From: an uncultured Novosphingobium sp.
Lineage (GTDB): Bacteria; Pseudomonadota; Alphaproteobacteria; Sphingomonadales; Sphingomonadaceae
Direction of reading: 5' to 3'
Assembly (NCBI GenBank): GCA_946886365.1
Contig: CAMPIM010000060.1
Location: 1-23,145 of the forward strand
Length of the DNA: 23,145 bases
A program made the position numbers and the translations under genes. Below, one piece after another: positions 15,642-23,145 of the stretch. The stretch's first letter is position 1; the number at the start of each line of letters is the position of its first letter. The notes under the pieces are model-generated. The model searched no databases, had not been told where the DNA came from, and saw only the letters and a program-made list of their open reading frames with translations.

Positions 15642-17156
15642 CTTCTGGCGCCGGAACAAGGCCCGGTCATCGGGGCCGAAGCCCCATCGCCAAATGACAA
15701 AGCCGTAGACCGCCAAAATCGTCCCCACACCGAAAACAAGTTCGATCCATTCCAGTGCGGGCGGCAGAGCGACGAAGGCGGCGCCCACGATGCAGGCAGC
15801 GCCACATGCGCTGAGCAATGGCCAGCGCCAGGCATTTACCTTGGCCTTCAGCAGATGTGACAAAAGGCGCGCCTTCACCAGCGCGCCAACCCCCAGCGCG
15901 ATGGTGAGCGCGAGAGCCGGTGCCGCTGCTATCGCCATCGGAGGCAAATCAAATCGGCGCGCAAGCAATATGAGTCCGAAACTGAGCGCGGCCTGCAATC
16001 CGATCATGAACAGCGAAATCATCAGATTGCGGTGGCGAGCGATATATACCAGCGCGGATTCGCTGACCACGGCAGTGGCCGCGACGACCTCCGCCAGCAG
16101 GAGAAAGGCCAGCGCTCCGGTGCCGCCAACGAAATGCGGCCCGACTAGCCCCATAACCGCCTCGCCGGGTATGCCAAGCGCAAGGGCGATACCGGCCTGC
16201 GCGGCGATGATCCAGAAGCCCACCTGGCTGACCTGCCGCGCAATGGCGGCAAGATTGCCCTCGGCAAGGTTGCGGGTAATGACCGGCCCCAGAATGGGAT
16301 CGAAGCTGGTTTTCAGCTTTTGCGGCAATGAGGCGACCTGCTGCGCCACATAATATACGCCGACAATCGCGGGGCTGACGAACAGGCCCAGAATGGCGAG
16401 GTCAAGGCGACGCGATCCCCATTCCACGCCATCTGCGGCGGCGAGCGGCAAGTTACGGCGCGCGAGACGCCAAAGCCTCCCGAAGTCGGGGCGCCATCCA
16501 TAAGGTATGCCATAGTGGCGAGTCATGGGGATGATGGAGGCGACGAACGCCGCAATCATGGAAACGACGTAGGAGAGGATCAGGCCATCGCGCGTCGAAT
16601 AAAAGGCAAAGGCAAAAGCGCCGATGCTGATAGCCCAGGGTTCTATGATGGACCTGGCACGAACTGTTGCCCCTATGTCAAAACGATAGGCGCAGGCGGC
16701 CAGCGCAACGTCTGACCCTGCAACGGCAATCACGATGAGCGCGAGCAAGCGGTCAAGGCCATTGATGCCGCTGTTCGGAAACATCGCTTGCGGGAAGGCA
16801 ACCAATATGCCGCTGCCGATCGAAGCGGCGATCAGCGTCACGAGCATCGCGTCCGTGACGACATGGCTGTGCGGACGCTCGGTTTGAGCTAGCGCGCCAG
16901 CCAGACCGCGCTTCAGCCCGAGCGTCGCCAGTTGCGCGATGAATTCAACGACAAGGACAGCATAGGCGAAACGGCCTAGCGCATCGGCACCATACCAGCG
17001 GCCAGCGATGAAAAGGAAAGGGAGGCGAGCAGCCAGGCGCAGAAGAAAGCCGAAAATGTTCGTCCGGCCACCTCTGGCAAGCGCCGCGATGTCATCCTGT
17101 TGCGCGGAGGAAGCCTGCTCAGTCGGCAAAGAAAGTGGATCCCCCTGTCGCGTCAT
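15633..17156 (-). CDS. polysaccharide/lipopolysaccharide flippase (Wzx/MATE-like)
   Basis: This 507-residue inner-membrane protein has about 12-14 hydrophobic helices. The opening RGGRTNIFGFLLRLAARLPF, the RWYGADALGRFAY segment and the mid-protein RRLDLAILGLFVSPAIVGVYYVAQ are typical of the oligosaccharide flippase branch (Wzx, polysaccharide synthesis superfamily), which moves lipid-linked glycans to the periplasmic face. A basic RALFRRQKAA tail ends the protein. It lies 48 bases after gpsA and probably forms the end of the tsaD-gpsA-flippase operon. No glycosyltransferases are adjacent, so the glycan is unknown. It could act with the GtrA/GT-C cluster at 6-10 kb, but they are 6 kb apart and on opposite strands. 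Confidence 0.85.
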   Translation of the reverse strand: MTRQGDPLSLPTEQASSAQQDDIAALARGGRTNIFGFLLRLAARLPFLFIAGRWYGADALGRFAYAVLVVEFIAQLATLGLKRGLAGALAQTERPHSHVVTDAMLVTLIAASIGSGILVAFPQAMFPNSGINGLDRLLALIVIAVAGSDVALAACAYRFDIGATVRARSIIEPWAISIGAFAFAFYSTRDGLILSYVVSMIAAFVASIIPMTRHYGIPYGWRPDFGRLWRLARRNLPLAAADGVEWGSRRLDLAILGLFVSPAIVGVYYVAQQVASLPQKLKTSFDPILGPVITRNLAEGNLAAIARQVSQVGFWIIAAQAGIALALGIPGEAVMGLVGPHFVGGTGALAFLLLAEVVAATAVVSESALVYIARHRNLMISLFMIGLQAALSFGLILLARRFDLPPMAIAAAPALALTIALGVGALVKARLLSHLLKAKVNAWRWPLLSACGAACIVGAAFVALPPALEWIELVFGVGTILAVYGFVIWRWGFGPDDRALFRRQKAA

Positions 17157-17204
17157 ATTCTCTGTTGCCGGACGGTAAACAATAAATGATCGAAGGGCGA
17201 CGGA

Positions 17205-18176
17205 TTATTCGGGACGCAGCGGACGCGCGAGCAGCGCGTCGATGACTTCGCCCAGAGGGGCCGCGTCTTCCAGCAGGGCACAGACAGCTTCGACCACCGG
17301 CATTTCGACAGAGGCCGCGCGTGCAGCCTCGCGCAGCACTGGTGCAGTAAAGGCGCCTTCGGCAACGGTGCGGCGATTGGCAAGCAGTTCGGCAGCCGAT
17401 CGGCCTTCGCCCAGTCCCTTACCGAGCGAGAAATTGCGCGAGTTAGTCGAGGAACAGGTGAGAACCAGGTCACCCAAACCTGACAAGCCCGAGAGCGTTT
17501 CGGCGCGGGCGCCGCGCGCGAGGCCGAAACGCGTCATTTCAGCAAAGCCGCGGCTGATGAGCGACGCGCGGGCATTCAGGCCAAGGCCCGCTCCGTCTGC
17601 AACGCCGCAAGCGATGGCGAGCACATTTTTGACGGCCCCGCCAATCTCCGCGCCTACGATGTCATCGGACAGATAGGGACGAAAGGCGGGGCGGGCGACA
17701 CGCGCCGCGATACGCCCGGCAAGCTGGGCATCATCGCAAGCCAAGGTGACGGCGGTAGGCAGTCCCCGCGCGACCTCATGGGCGAAGGTCGGACCTGACA
17801 AAACGCCGATCGGCGAACTGGGCTGAGCCTGCTTGGCCACTTCCGACATGAGCAGGCCGGAACCAGCTTCGATCCCCTTCGAACACAGGATGAGTGGGAT
17901 ACCGGCAGGAAGTCCCGCCACGACAGCGCGCAGGTGCTGAGCCGGGCTGACGATCAACAGCAGCACCCGGTCAGCCATGTCCGCCATGTCCCCCGTCGCC
18001 TGCACGGCTGGATTGAGGGGAATCCCGGGAAGATAAAGGGGATTGAGATGATCGTGATTGACGGCGCTGACGACGTCCGGTTCAAGCGCCCACAAGCGGA
18101 CATCCTCGCCTTGCGACGAAAGGGTTTGCGCAAGGGCCGTGCCCCAGGCGCCCGCTCCTATGACACCCGCCTTCAT
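17205..18176 (-). CDS. gpsA: NAD(P)-dependent glycerol-3-phosphate dehydrogenase
   Basis: This 323-residue cytosolic enzyme reduces dihydroxyacetone phosphate to sn-glycerol 3-phosphate for phospholipid synthesis. It has an N-terminal Rossmann fold [10 protein letters not shown] (7-17), CSKGIE around Lys100, [18 protein letters not shown] (126-143), and [13 protein letters not shown] with catalytic Lys183. The C-terminal helical domain contains [14 protein letters not shown] and [12 protein letters not shown], both standard for GpsA. Its ATG overlaps the tsaD stop (ATGA), so the two are translationally coupled, and the flippase gene follows after 48 bases. Length and motifs are normal. Confidence 0.96.
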   Translation of the reverse strand: MKAGVIGAGAWGTALAQTLSSQGEDVRLWALEPDVVSAVNHDHLNPLYLPGIPLNPAVQATGDMADMADRVLLLIVSPAQHLRAVVAGLPAGIPLILCSKGIEAGSGLLMSEVAKQAQPSSPIGVLSGPTFAHEVARGLPTAVTLACDDAQLAGRIAARVARPAFRPYLSDDIVGAEIGGAVKNVLAIACGVADGAGLGLNARASLISRGFAEMTRFGLARGARAETLSGLSGLGDLVLTCSSTNSRNFSLGKGLGEGRSAAELLANRRTVAEGAFTAPVLREAARAASVEMPVVEAVCALLEDAAPLGEVIDALLARPLRPE

Positions 18177-19207
18177 GCCTTCACTCCTGCCCCGCGCGCT
18201 TTTTCCGCATCCGGATCCAGCGGCCAGCGCGGCCGGGCTGGAACGGTAAGATCATCGACGAGCCCGGCTGCATAGCGTTCCGCCCCGGCCCAGGCGATCA
18301 TCGCGGCGTTATCCGTGCAAAGCCAAAGCGGTGGCGCGACAAAGGGCAGATCATAGCGAGCGGCGAGTGCCTGAAGCCCCGTGCGGATAGACTGGTTGGC
18401 GGCAACGCCACCCGCGACGACCAGGGCGGTTATCCCGTCCAGCGCGACAAGCTGCTTTTCAGTTCGATCAACGAGGCAATCTATCACTGCCTGCTGGAAG
18501 CTCGCAGCAATGTCTTCGGTCGAATATTGTCCCGATTGGGCGGCGCGCATCACCGCGCTCTTGAGACCGGCAAAGGAGAAATGTGGCTCGGCCGTGCCGA
18601 CCAGCGGACGCGGCAGGGGAACGGCCTTAGGATTGCCGCTTGCCGCAGCCCGCTCGACCGCCGGACCTCCGGGGTAGCCGAGGCCAAGCAGCTTGGCGGT
18701 CTTGTCGAACGCCTCGCCACTGGCATCGTCAATCGTGGTGGCAAGGCGGGCATAGTCGCCAGGCCCACGGACATGGAGCAACTGGCAATGCCCGCCGGAA
18801 ACCAGCAGCAGCAAATACGGGAATTGCAGCGTCGGATCGGCAAGCCGGGGCGAAAGCGCATGGCCTTCGAGATGGTTGACGGCGACCAGCGGCTTGTTGA
18901 CGGCATGGGCGAGCGCCTTGCCAGTCACCAGACCGACCATCACGCCGCCGATCAGTCCGGGGCCTGCGGTCGCGGCAATCACGTCAACCTGATCCAGAGT
19001 TAGATCCGCGTCGGCGAGTGCCGCTTCGATCAGGGGAGCTAGCGCCTCGACATGGGCGCGGGCCGCTATCTCAGGCACCACGCCGCCATAGGGGCGATGC
19101 GCCTCCTCCTGCGTGGCGAGACGATGGGCGAGTATCTTCCCCTCAGCCGTCACCAACGCTGCCGCAGTTTCGTCGCAGCTAGATTCCAGGCCGAGGATGA
19201 TCGTCAT
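18173..19207 (-). CDS. tsaD: tRNA N6-adenosine threonylcarbamoyltransferase
   Basis: This 344-residue cytosolic enzyme transfers the threonylcarbamoyl group to A37 of tRNAs reading ANN codons, with TsaB, TsaC and TsaE. It shows [16 protein letters not shown] at the start, the metal-binding pair His112/His116 in NHLEGH, the nucleotide-binding [12 protein letters not shown] and [10 protein letters not shown] segments, and a late Asp in [12 protein letters not shown]. All are expected for TsaD/YgjD. I prefer ATG 19207, because GGAAG lies 5 bases upstream, the family begins here, and the promoter-like -10 box covers the alternative ATG at 19219. It is divergent from hemC and coupled to gpsA. Confidence 0.95.
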   Translation of the reverse strand: MTIILGLESSCDETAAALVTAEGKILAHRLATQEEAHRPYGGVVPEIAARAHVEALAPLIEAALADADLTLDQVDVIAATAGPGLIGGVMVGLVTGKALAHAVNKPLVAVNHLEGHALSPRLADPTLQFPYLLLLVSGGHCQLLHVRGPGDYARLATTIDDASGEAFDKTAKLLGLGYPGGPAVERAAASGNPKAVPLPRPLVGTAEPHFSFAGLKSAVMRAAQSGQYSTEDIAASFQQAVIDCLVDRTEKQLVALDGITALVVAGGVAANQSIRTGLQALAARYDLPFVAPPLWLCTDNAAMIAWAGAERYAAGLVDDLTVPARPRWPLDPDAEKARGAGVKA

Positions 19208-19216
19208 TGCTGCTTC

Positions 19217-19244
19217 CATCTAATGGCCACGGATATTAGAGCAA
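19217..19244 (-). promoter_or_regulatory. promoter-like boxes of the tsaD operon
   Basis: On the minus strand TTGCTC (19244-19239), a 16-base spacer and TAGATG (19222-19217) match the local pattern. Transcription would start near 19210, almost at ATG 19207. On the opposite strand a TAGAGC (19238-19243), a possible hemC -10 box, overlaps the same bases. Confidence 0.4.
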
Positions 19245-19251
19245 GCGGCAT

Positions 19252-20190
19252 ATGACATTGCAATCTTTCACGCCTGATCGCCCGCTCCGTCTTGGCACGC
19301 GAGGTTCGCCCCTTGCGCTGGCGCAAGCGCGCATGACGGCCGAGGCACTCTGCGCGCAGCATGGCTGGGCAGCGGACACGATCGAGACGGTGATCGTCCA
19401 GACGAGCGGCGACCGGATTCAGGACCGGGCGTTGGCGGAAATCGGCGGCAAGGCGCTGTGGACGAAGGAACTGGACCGGGCACTGGTGGAAGGTCAAATC
19501 GACTTTGCCGTCCACTCCATGAAGGATGTGGAGACTATCCGACCTGCCGAAATCACCATTGCGGCCATGCTGCCCCGCGCGGATGTCCGGGATCGGCTGG
19601 TCGGCGCGGAAAGCTTTGCGGCCCTGCCCGAGAACCCGGTGGTGGGATCAAGTTCCCCCCGGCGGGCGGCGCAGGTCAAGCGGCTGCGGCCTGATGCGCA
19701 AGTCGTGCTGTTCAGGGGGAATGTCGCGACGCGGCTGGCGAAGCTTGCCGCCGGGGAGGTGCATGCGACATTGCTTGCGGCGGCGGGGCTCGACCGGCTG
19801 GGGCAGCCGGACGTCGGGACATGCATCCCGCTTGACGTCATGTTGCCAGCACCATCGCAGGGCGCGGTGGGCATCGAGACATTGAGCGACAATGCGCAAA
19901 TGCAGGCGCTGCTGGCCGGGATCAACGATAGCGACACGTTTGATTGCGTGATGGCCGAACGAGCGGTCCTCAAAGGGCTGGGCGGGACGTGCCATTCGCC
20001 GATCGCTGCTTTGGGCCGGCTGGAGGATGGGGAGATCCGTCTCGCTGCCGAGATATTGAGCGCTGACGGGCGCGAGCGGGTGGAGGACATAAGGATCATC
20101 GCACGCGGCGATCTCAGCGCGGCGGAGGCGCTGGGACGCTCCCTGCTCGACCGTGCCAGCGCGGAGCTGCGCGCTCTGTTCGAGGCGTGA
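19252..20190 (+). CDS. hemC: hydroxymethylbilane synthase (porphobilinogen deaminase)
   Basis: This 312-residue cytosolic enzyme joins four porphobilinogen units into hydroxymethylbilane for haem, cobalamin and other tetrapyrroles. The start LRLGTRGSPLALAQA, the VHSMKDVE segment with the catalytic Asp, SSSPRRAAQ, FRGNVATRL and LPAPSQGAVGIE follow the family in order. Cys247 in GGTCHSPIAALG is the attachment site of the dipyrromethane cofactor. ATG 19252 has no clear Shine-Dalgarno sequence, and TAGAGC 8 bases upstream hints at a very short leader. Its stop overlaps the hemD start (GTGA). The gene order hemC-hemD fits one tetrapyrrole operon. Confidence 0.96.
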   Translation: MTLQSFTPDRPLRLGTRGSPLALAQARMTAEALCAQHGWAADTIETVIVQTSGDRIQDRALAEIGGKALWTKELDRALVEGQIDFAVHSMKDVETIRPAEITIAAMLPRADVRDRLVGAESFAALPENPVVGSSSPRRAAQVKRLRPDAQVVLFRGNVATRLAKLAAGEVHATLLAAAGLDRLGQPDVGTCIPLDVMLPAPSQGAVGIETLSDNAQMQALLAGINDSDTFDCVMAERAVLKGLGGTCHSPIAALGRLEDGEIRLAAEILSADGRERVEDIRIIARGDLSAAEALGRSLLDRASAELRALFEA

Positions 20191-20855
20191 GGCCGGTCAT
20201 CATCCTGCGGCCCGAACCGGGCGCGAGCGAGACTGCCGCGCGGGCAAGGAAGCTGGGCCTCCAACCCCGCCTTTGCCCGCTGTTCGAGGCACGGCCGGTC
20301 AGCTGGGACGCACCTCCGCCCGAGCGGTTCGATGCATTGGTGATGACCAGTGCGCAGGCGGCGCGGCTCGGCGGATCGCAGCTTGTCCGTTACCGGGTGC
20401 TACCCGCCTATGCGGTCGGGAGCGCGACCGCCCAGGCAATGGCAGAGCATGGCTTCGCGAATGTCGTCAGCGGCGATCAGGATGGCAGCGCCATCGCGGC
20501 ACGCATCGCGACGGACGGACACCGGCGGTTGCTGCATCTGGGGGGCACGACCCTCGCCCCGATAGAGGCAGGGCAGTTGAGTATCGAGCGGGTGGCCGTC
20601 TATACGATCGGCGCGCGGCCACAGGCACAGCTTGATCCTCTGCTGGAGCCGGGCGCGATATTGCTGGTTCATTCGCCCCGCGCGGGCGCCAAGCTTGCGG
20701 AACTGATCTCCCCGGAGCGGCGGCGCGATTTCCCTATCATCGCCATCAGCCCGGCGGCTCTTTCCGCCTGCGGACCCGGCTGGGCCAGCGGCGAAGCGCC
20801 CGACAGGCCCGATGACGAGAGGATGCTGGCTCTCGCGGCACGATTGTGCGAATGA
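20187..20855 (+). CDS. hemD: uroporphyrinogen-III synthase
   Basis: This 222-residue cytosolic protein cyclises hydroxymethylbilane to uroporphyrinogen III with inversion of ring D. HemD sequences are poorly conserved. Here the identification rests on the position directly after hemC, the opening VIILRPEPGASETAARA, the two-lobed alpha/beta pattern, and the late ILLVHSPRAGAKLAELI and IIAISPAALSACGPGW segments typical of the family. GTG 20187 overlaps the hemC stop by 4 bases. Length is close to the usual 240 residues or slightly below. Confidence 0.9.
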   Translation: MRPVIILRPEPGASETAARARKLGLQPRLCPLFEARPVSWDAPPPERFDALVMTSAQAARLGGSQLVRYRVLPAYAVGSATAQAMAEHGFANVVSGDQDGSAIAARIATDGHRRLLHLGGTTLAPIEAGQLSIERVAVYTIGARPQAQLDPLLEPGAILLVHSPRAGAKLAELISPERRRDFPIIAISPAALSACGPGWASGEAPDRPDDERMLALAARLCE

Positions 20856-20883
20856 TCCCGCCAAGATGGAAGAAAGGTCCTCA

Positions 20884-21753
20884 ATGAGCGAAGAAGGCGG
20901 CGCGACAAGCGTCACGGCGATTGCGCCGGTTCCTCCGCGCAAACGGAGTTCCTGGCCGATCTTCGCGTCCCTGCTGCTTGCCTTTGTGATCGGCGTCGCG
21001 CTTGCCATGGCTACGATGCTGTATTTTCAGGGCCGCTGGAAAGATCGCGCGCAACCGCGGGTCGCCACCGCCGACCCCTATGTGCGCCCCGGGGTCGCGC
21101 TACGCCCACTGCCCGCAGACGCGGCGCAGATGCTGGACGGAAGGGTGGTGCAGCTGGAAGATCGGCTCAATCGCATTACCGTAGAGGCTCAGGCAGCGTC
21201 CGGAAATGCAGCGCGCGCCGAGGGATTGCTGGTCGCCTTCGCCGCGCGCCGTGCGCTCGATAGCGGGATGCCTCTTGGTTATATCGAAGGGCAGTTGAGG
21301 TTGCGCTTTGGCCAAGCGCAACCGCGCGCCGTGGCGACGATCATCAATGCGGCGCGCGAGCCGGTCACGATTGCCGACCTGCGCGCCGGACTGTCCGGCG
21401 TCGCCGATCAATTGACGACGCCCGGGCCGCAGACGAGCTGGTGGGAATCGGTGGAGCATGAGGCCCGCGAACTCGTCACCATCAAGCGGACGTCCACACC
21501 CTCTCCGCGCCCGGAGGCCGCGATGGAACGGGCGCTGCGTTATATCGATGCGGGGCGGGTAGGTCCTGCTCTTGCAGAGGTGGAGAAAATGCCCGGCAGG
21601 GCGGCCGCCGACAGGTGGTTGCAGTTCGCCCGCCGCTATATCGAAGCACGGCGGGCGCTCGACCTGATCGAGACCGCAGCCATATTGGAGCCGCGTCAGT
21701 TGCACGGCGTCAGTGGTGGGCCAGTCATCCAAACCTCTCCCCTCGCGCCCTGA
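20884..21753 (+). CDS. mitofilin-like membrane-anchored protein downstream of hemD
   Basis: This 289-residue protein has a polar, Pro-rich N-terminus, one membrane segment (about 24-48) and a long periplasmic part rich in Ala, Arg and Leu. A likely coiled-coil stretch runs at about 80-115, beginning near MLDGRVVQLEDRLNRI. The C-terminal half is helical, with ALRYIDAGRVGPALAEVEKMPG resembling mitofilin-type domains. Alphaproteobacteria commonly carry such a COG4223/HemX-like protein next to hemCD; the role in haem synthesis or membrane organisation is unproven. I chose ATG 20884 because AAAGG lies 6 bases upstream; ATG 20866 would add six residues. It follows hemD by 28 bases and is probably in the same operon. 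Confidence 0.75.
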   Translation: MSEEGGATSVTAIAPVPPRKRSSWPIFASLLLAFVIGVALAMATMLYFQGRWKDRAQPRVATADPYVRPGVALRPLPADAAQMLDGRVVQLEDRLNRITVEAQAASGNAARAEGLLVAFAARRALDSGMPLGYIEGQLRLRFGQAQPRAVATIINAAREPVTIADLRAGLSGVADQLTTPGPQTSWWESVEHEARELVTIKRTSTPSPRPEAAMERALRYIDAGRVGPALAEVEKMPGRAAADRWLQFARRYIEARRALDLIETAAILEPRQLHGVSGGPVIQTSPLAP

Positions 21754-21786
21754 AGAACCTGTCATAATCGACCAGCCGTTGAGACG

Positions 21787-21813
21787 GCCGCGCGAAACCA
21801 TTGGACGCGCGGC
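21787..21813 (+). terminator. hairpin after the hemC-hemD operon
   Basis: GCCGCGCG (21787-21794) pairs perfectly with CGCGCGGC (21806-21813) around an 11-base loop. A short GCATTTG follows, so the T-tract is poor. It lies 33 bases after the stop of the mitofilin-like gene, a natural place for the operon to end. Confidence 0.45.
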
Positions 21814-21817
21814 GCAT

Positions 21818-21835
21818 TTGTCATGAGAATGTCAT
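21818..21835 (+). promoter_or_regulatory. Pho-box-like direct repeat
   Basis: TTGTCAT (21818-21824), four bases GAGA, and ATGTCAT (21829-21835) form two 7-bp direct repeats on an 11-bp period. The PhoB consensus is two CTGTCAT units separated by four A/T-rich bases; each unit here differs at one position. A lone exact CTGTCAT lies at 21759-21765. I see no convincing -10 box at the usual distance downstream. Confidence 0.45.
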
Positions 21836-21868
21836 CTTTCGCCTTCGGGCCTTGGAGACTGTTTTCTC

Positions 21869-22618
21869 GTGCCGCCTTATGTCTATTCGATCACCAGCTT
21901 CTGGAAGGGCCGCGTAGCGCAGCATCCTAGCGATGCAGAGCGGCCTTCCTTGCGGCATCTGCTGGGCAACGCTTCCATGCCGATCGATCTTGCGCGCAGC
22001 CGTGCCCGGGCCGGCGCCTTGTCGCGAGCTATAAAGGGCGATGGGCGCCATATCCTGCTGATCCCCGGCCTGCTCGCTTCAGAGCAGCGGATGGAGATGA
22101 TGCGCGCGATCCTTCAGGCTGCGGGATATAGGGCACACAGCTGGGACATGGGACGCAATCTGGGTCCCCGGCCAGACACGCTCGAGCAAATCGACCGGCG
22201 AGTGGACAGGATTCGCAAGGAAACCGATGCACCAGTGACTCTGGTGGGCTGGAGCCTGGGAGGGCTGTTCGCACGAGAATATGCCAAGGTCGCGCAGGAG
22301 AAAGTTGCTGGCGTCATCACCATGGGCACGCCCTTTTCAGGCGATCCGCGCGCCAATCATGCTTGGCGGCTCTATCAGCTGGTCGCGGGTCATCCCGTCG
22401 ATTGCCCGCCTTTTGCCTGCAGCCGAGAGGTAAAGCCGCAGGTCCCCACCATTGCCCTATGGTCGCGGCGCGACGGGGTTATCGTGCCGGAATGCGCCAA
22501 GGGCAGGCCCGGCGAGCGCGACAGGGCCATCGAGGTGGATTGCACCCATATGGGCTTTGCTGTCGCGCCCGAAGGCATATTGGCTGTGGGCAAGGCGTTG
22601 GAAGCCATACGCGCCTGA
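21869..22618 (+). CDS. alpha/beta hydrolase, lipase-like
   Basis: This is a 249-residue hydrolase. After about 60 polar residues comes the oxyanion segment HILLIPGLLASE (61-72), then GWSLGG with nucleophile Ser129, Asp202 in SRRDGVI and His227 in CTHMGF, a complete triad in the usual order. The DMGRNLGPRP segment and TMGTPFSGDP resemble EstA/LipB-like esterases and lipases acting on lipids or esters. No signal peptide is obvious, so the protein is probably cytosolic. GTG 21869 is preceded by GGAG at 11 bases; ATG 21977 would remove the first 36 residues. It is transcribed alone, after a hairpin and a Pho-box-like repeat. Substrate is unknown. Confidence 0.85.
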   Translation: MPPYVYSITSFWKGRVAQHPSDAERPSLRHLLGNASMPIDLARSRARAGALSRAIKGDGRHILLIPGLLASEQRMEMMRAILQAAGYRAHSWDMGRNLGPRPDTLEQIDRRVDRIRKETDAPVTLVGWSLGGLFAREYAKVAQEKVAGVITMGTPFSGDPRANHAWRLYQLVAGHPVDCPPFACSREVKPQVPTIALWSRRDGVIVPECAKGRPGERDRAIEVDCTHMGFAVAPEGILAVGKALEAIRA

Positions 22619-22640
22619 TCTGCTCAGGGCGCTGCCCGAC

Positions 22641-23145
22641 TCAACTCAGGCGGCGGAGTGCTTCGTCTCTGCCGATCAGCGGCAAGAGTTGAGCCATATC
22701 CGGGCCGTGATCCAAGCCAGTAAGGGCGCGGCGTAGGGGCAGGAACAGCATTTTGCCCTTGCGGCCTGTACGCTCCTTGAGCGCGCCGGTGAGCGCAGGC
22801 CAAATGTCCGCGTTGAAGTCCAACTCCAGCAGCATTTCCCGAGCAGTTGCGAGGAAGGTGCGATCATCGTCGTCGGGCGCAGGCGCTTCGACGGGGCCAG
22901 TCACGATGCGCCACCAATCGGCGGCTTGCCCCACATTTTCGAGGTTCGGCCGAATGGCGTTCCAGCCTGCCTCATTCATCCCGGCAGGCAGGCGGCCGGA
23001 CACGGCGTCATAGGGTAGAAGATGGACGATCTTCTGGTTGAGTGCGGCAAGTTCCGCTTCATCGAAGCGGGCGGGCGCTCGTCCGAAATGCGCGAAGTCG
23101 AAGCTTTCGACCAGCGGCTCGACATTCGCGAATGGCTCTACCGCT
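22641..23145 (-). CDS. gltX: glutamyl-tRNA synthetase, C-terminal part only
   Basis: The frame runs off the right edge; 167 residues to the TGA at 22643-22641 are visible. The segment FDFAHFGRAPARFDEAEL followed by LNQKIVHLLPYDAV matches the helical junction and anticodon-binding region of GltX. The last part (LKERTGRKGKMLFLPLRRALTG, then HGPDMAQLLPLIGRDEALRRL) is the typical C-terminus with a conserved GRKGK/LF.PLR stretch. The catalytic HIGH and KMSKS-type motifs would lie outside the window. Many Alphaproteobacteria have two gltX copies, and the part seen cannot tell a Glu-specific from a Glu/Gln-charging enzyme. It converges on the hydrolase gene with 22 bases between stops. Confidence 0.92.
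   Translation of the reverse strand, partial: AVEPFANVEPLVESFDFAHFGRAPARFDEAELAALNQKIVHLLPYDAVSGRLPAGMNEAGWNAIRPNLENVGQAADWWRIVTGPVEAPAPDDDDRTFLATAREMLLELDFNADIWPALTGALKERTGRKGKMLFLPLRRALTGLDHGPDMAQLLPLIGRDEALRRLS

Noticed and set aside
22627..22637. GGGC-GCT-GCCC hairpin between the hydrolase and gltX stops
   Set aside because: The stem is only 4 bp with a 3-base loop and no T-run, too weak to call a terminator.
1..23145. CRISPR arrays, insertion sequences, tRNA/rRNA genes, prophage or attachment sites
   Set aside because: I saw no regularly spaced repeats, transposase or integrase motifs, cloverleaf sequences or long terminal inverted repeats, and gene spacing is tight throughout.

Overview
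This 23.1 kb GC-rich window reads as chromosomal core sequence from a sphingomonad (Alphaproteobacteria, order Sphingomonadales; the genus cannot be fixed from sequence alone). Support comes from the gene content and neighbourhoods (rsmB-rpe-heparinase-purH, tsaD-gpsA, hemC-hemD with a mitofilin-like gene), strong GC bias at third codon positions, GTG starts with 1-4 bp stop/start overlaps, and a recurring promoter pattern close to TTGCnC-N16/17-TAGAnn. I see no insertion sequence, prophage, tRNA, rRNA or CRISPR array. No gap between genes exceeds 300 bases.

Layout. Bases 1-5.9 kb (plus strand): the 3' part of rsmB (16S rRNA m5C methyltransferase), a small PAS-like protein, rpe overlapping a heparinase II/III-family gene, then purH. 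purH looks broken: it stops early at 5780, yet its normal C-terminus lies intact in another frame up to 5856, so about 56 bp appear to be missing. Bases 5.9-9.7 kb (plus): a three-gene membrane/envelope cluster of an FAD oxidoreductase, a GtrA-family protein and a large polytopic protein with a GT-C-like first loop. Bases 9.7-12.35 kb (minus): a NatA/NatB-like ABC exporter (ATPase, permease) followed closely by an exported MsrB. Bases 12.37-13.4 kb: queG (plus). Bases 13.4-14.5 kb: an EI24/CysZ-like membrane protein and a small lipoprotein (minus, ATGA overlap). Bases 14.57-15.57 kb: a PfkB-family adenosine-type kinase (plus). Bases 15.6-19.2 kb (minus): operon tsaD-gpsA-polysaccharide flippase. 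Bases 19.25-21.75 kb (plus): operon hemC-hemD-mitofilin-like protein. Bases 21.87-22.6 kb: a lipase-like alpha/beta hydrolase preceded by a Pho-box-like repeat. The right edge holds the 3' end of a gltX (minus).

How it works together. Most genes are housekeeping: rRNA/tRNA modification and charging (rsmB, queG, tsaD, gltX), sugar-phosphate and purine metabolism (rpe, purH, adenosine kinase), tetrapyrrole synthesis (hemC, hemD) and phospholipid precursor supply (gpsA). Envelope functions are threaded between them (heparinase-like protein, GtrA/GT-C cluster, flippase, ABC exporter, lipoprotein). The window does not contain an obvious large novel system. The best leads are the purH lesion, the uncharacterised FAD/GtrA/GT-C cluster, the Pho-box-like site before the hydrolase, the ABC-MsrB operon, and the shared promoter pattern with two near-leaderless starts.
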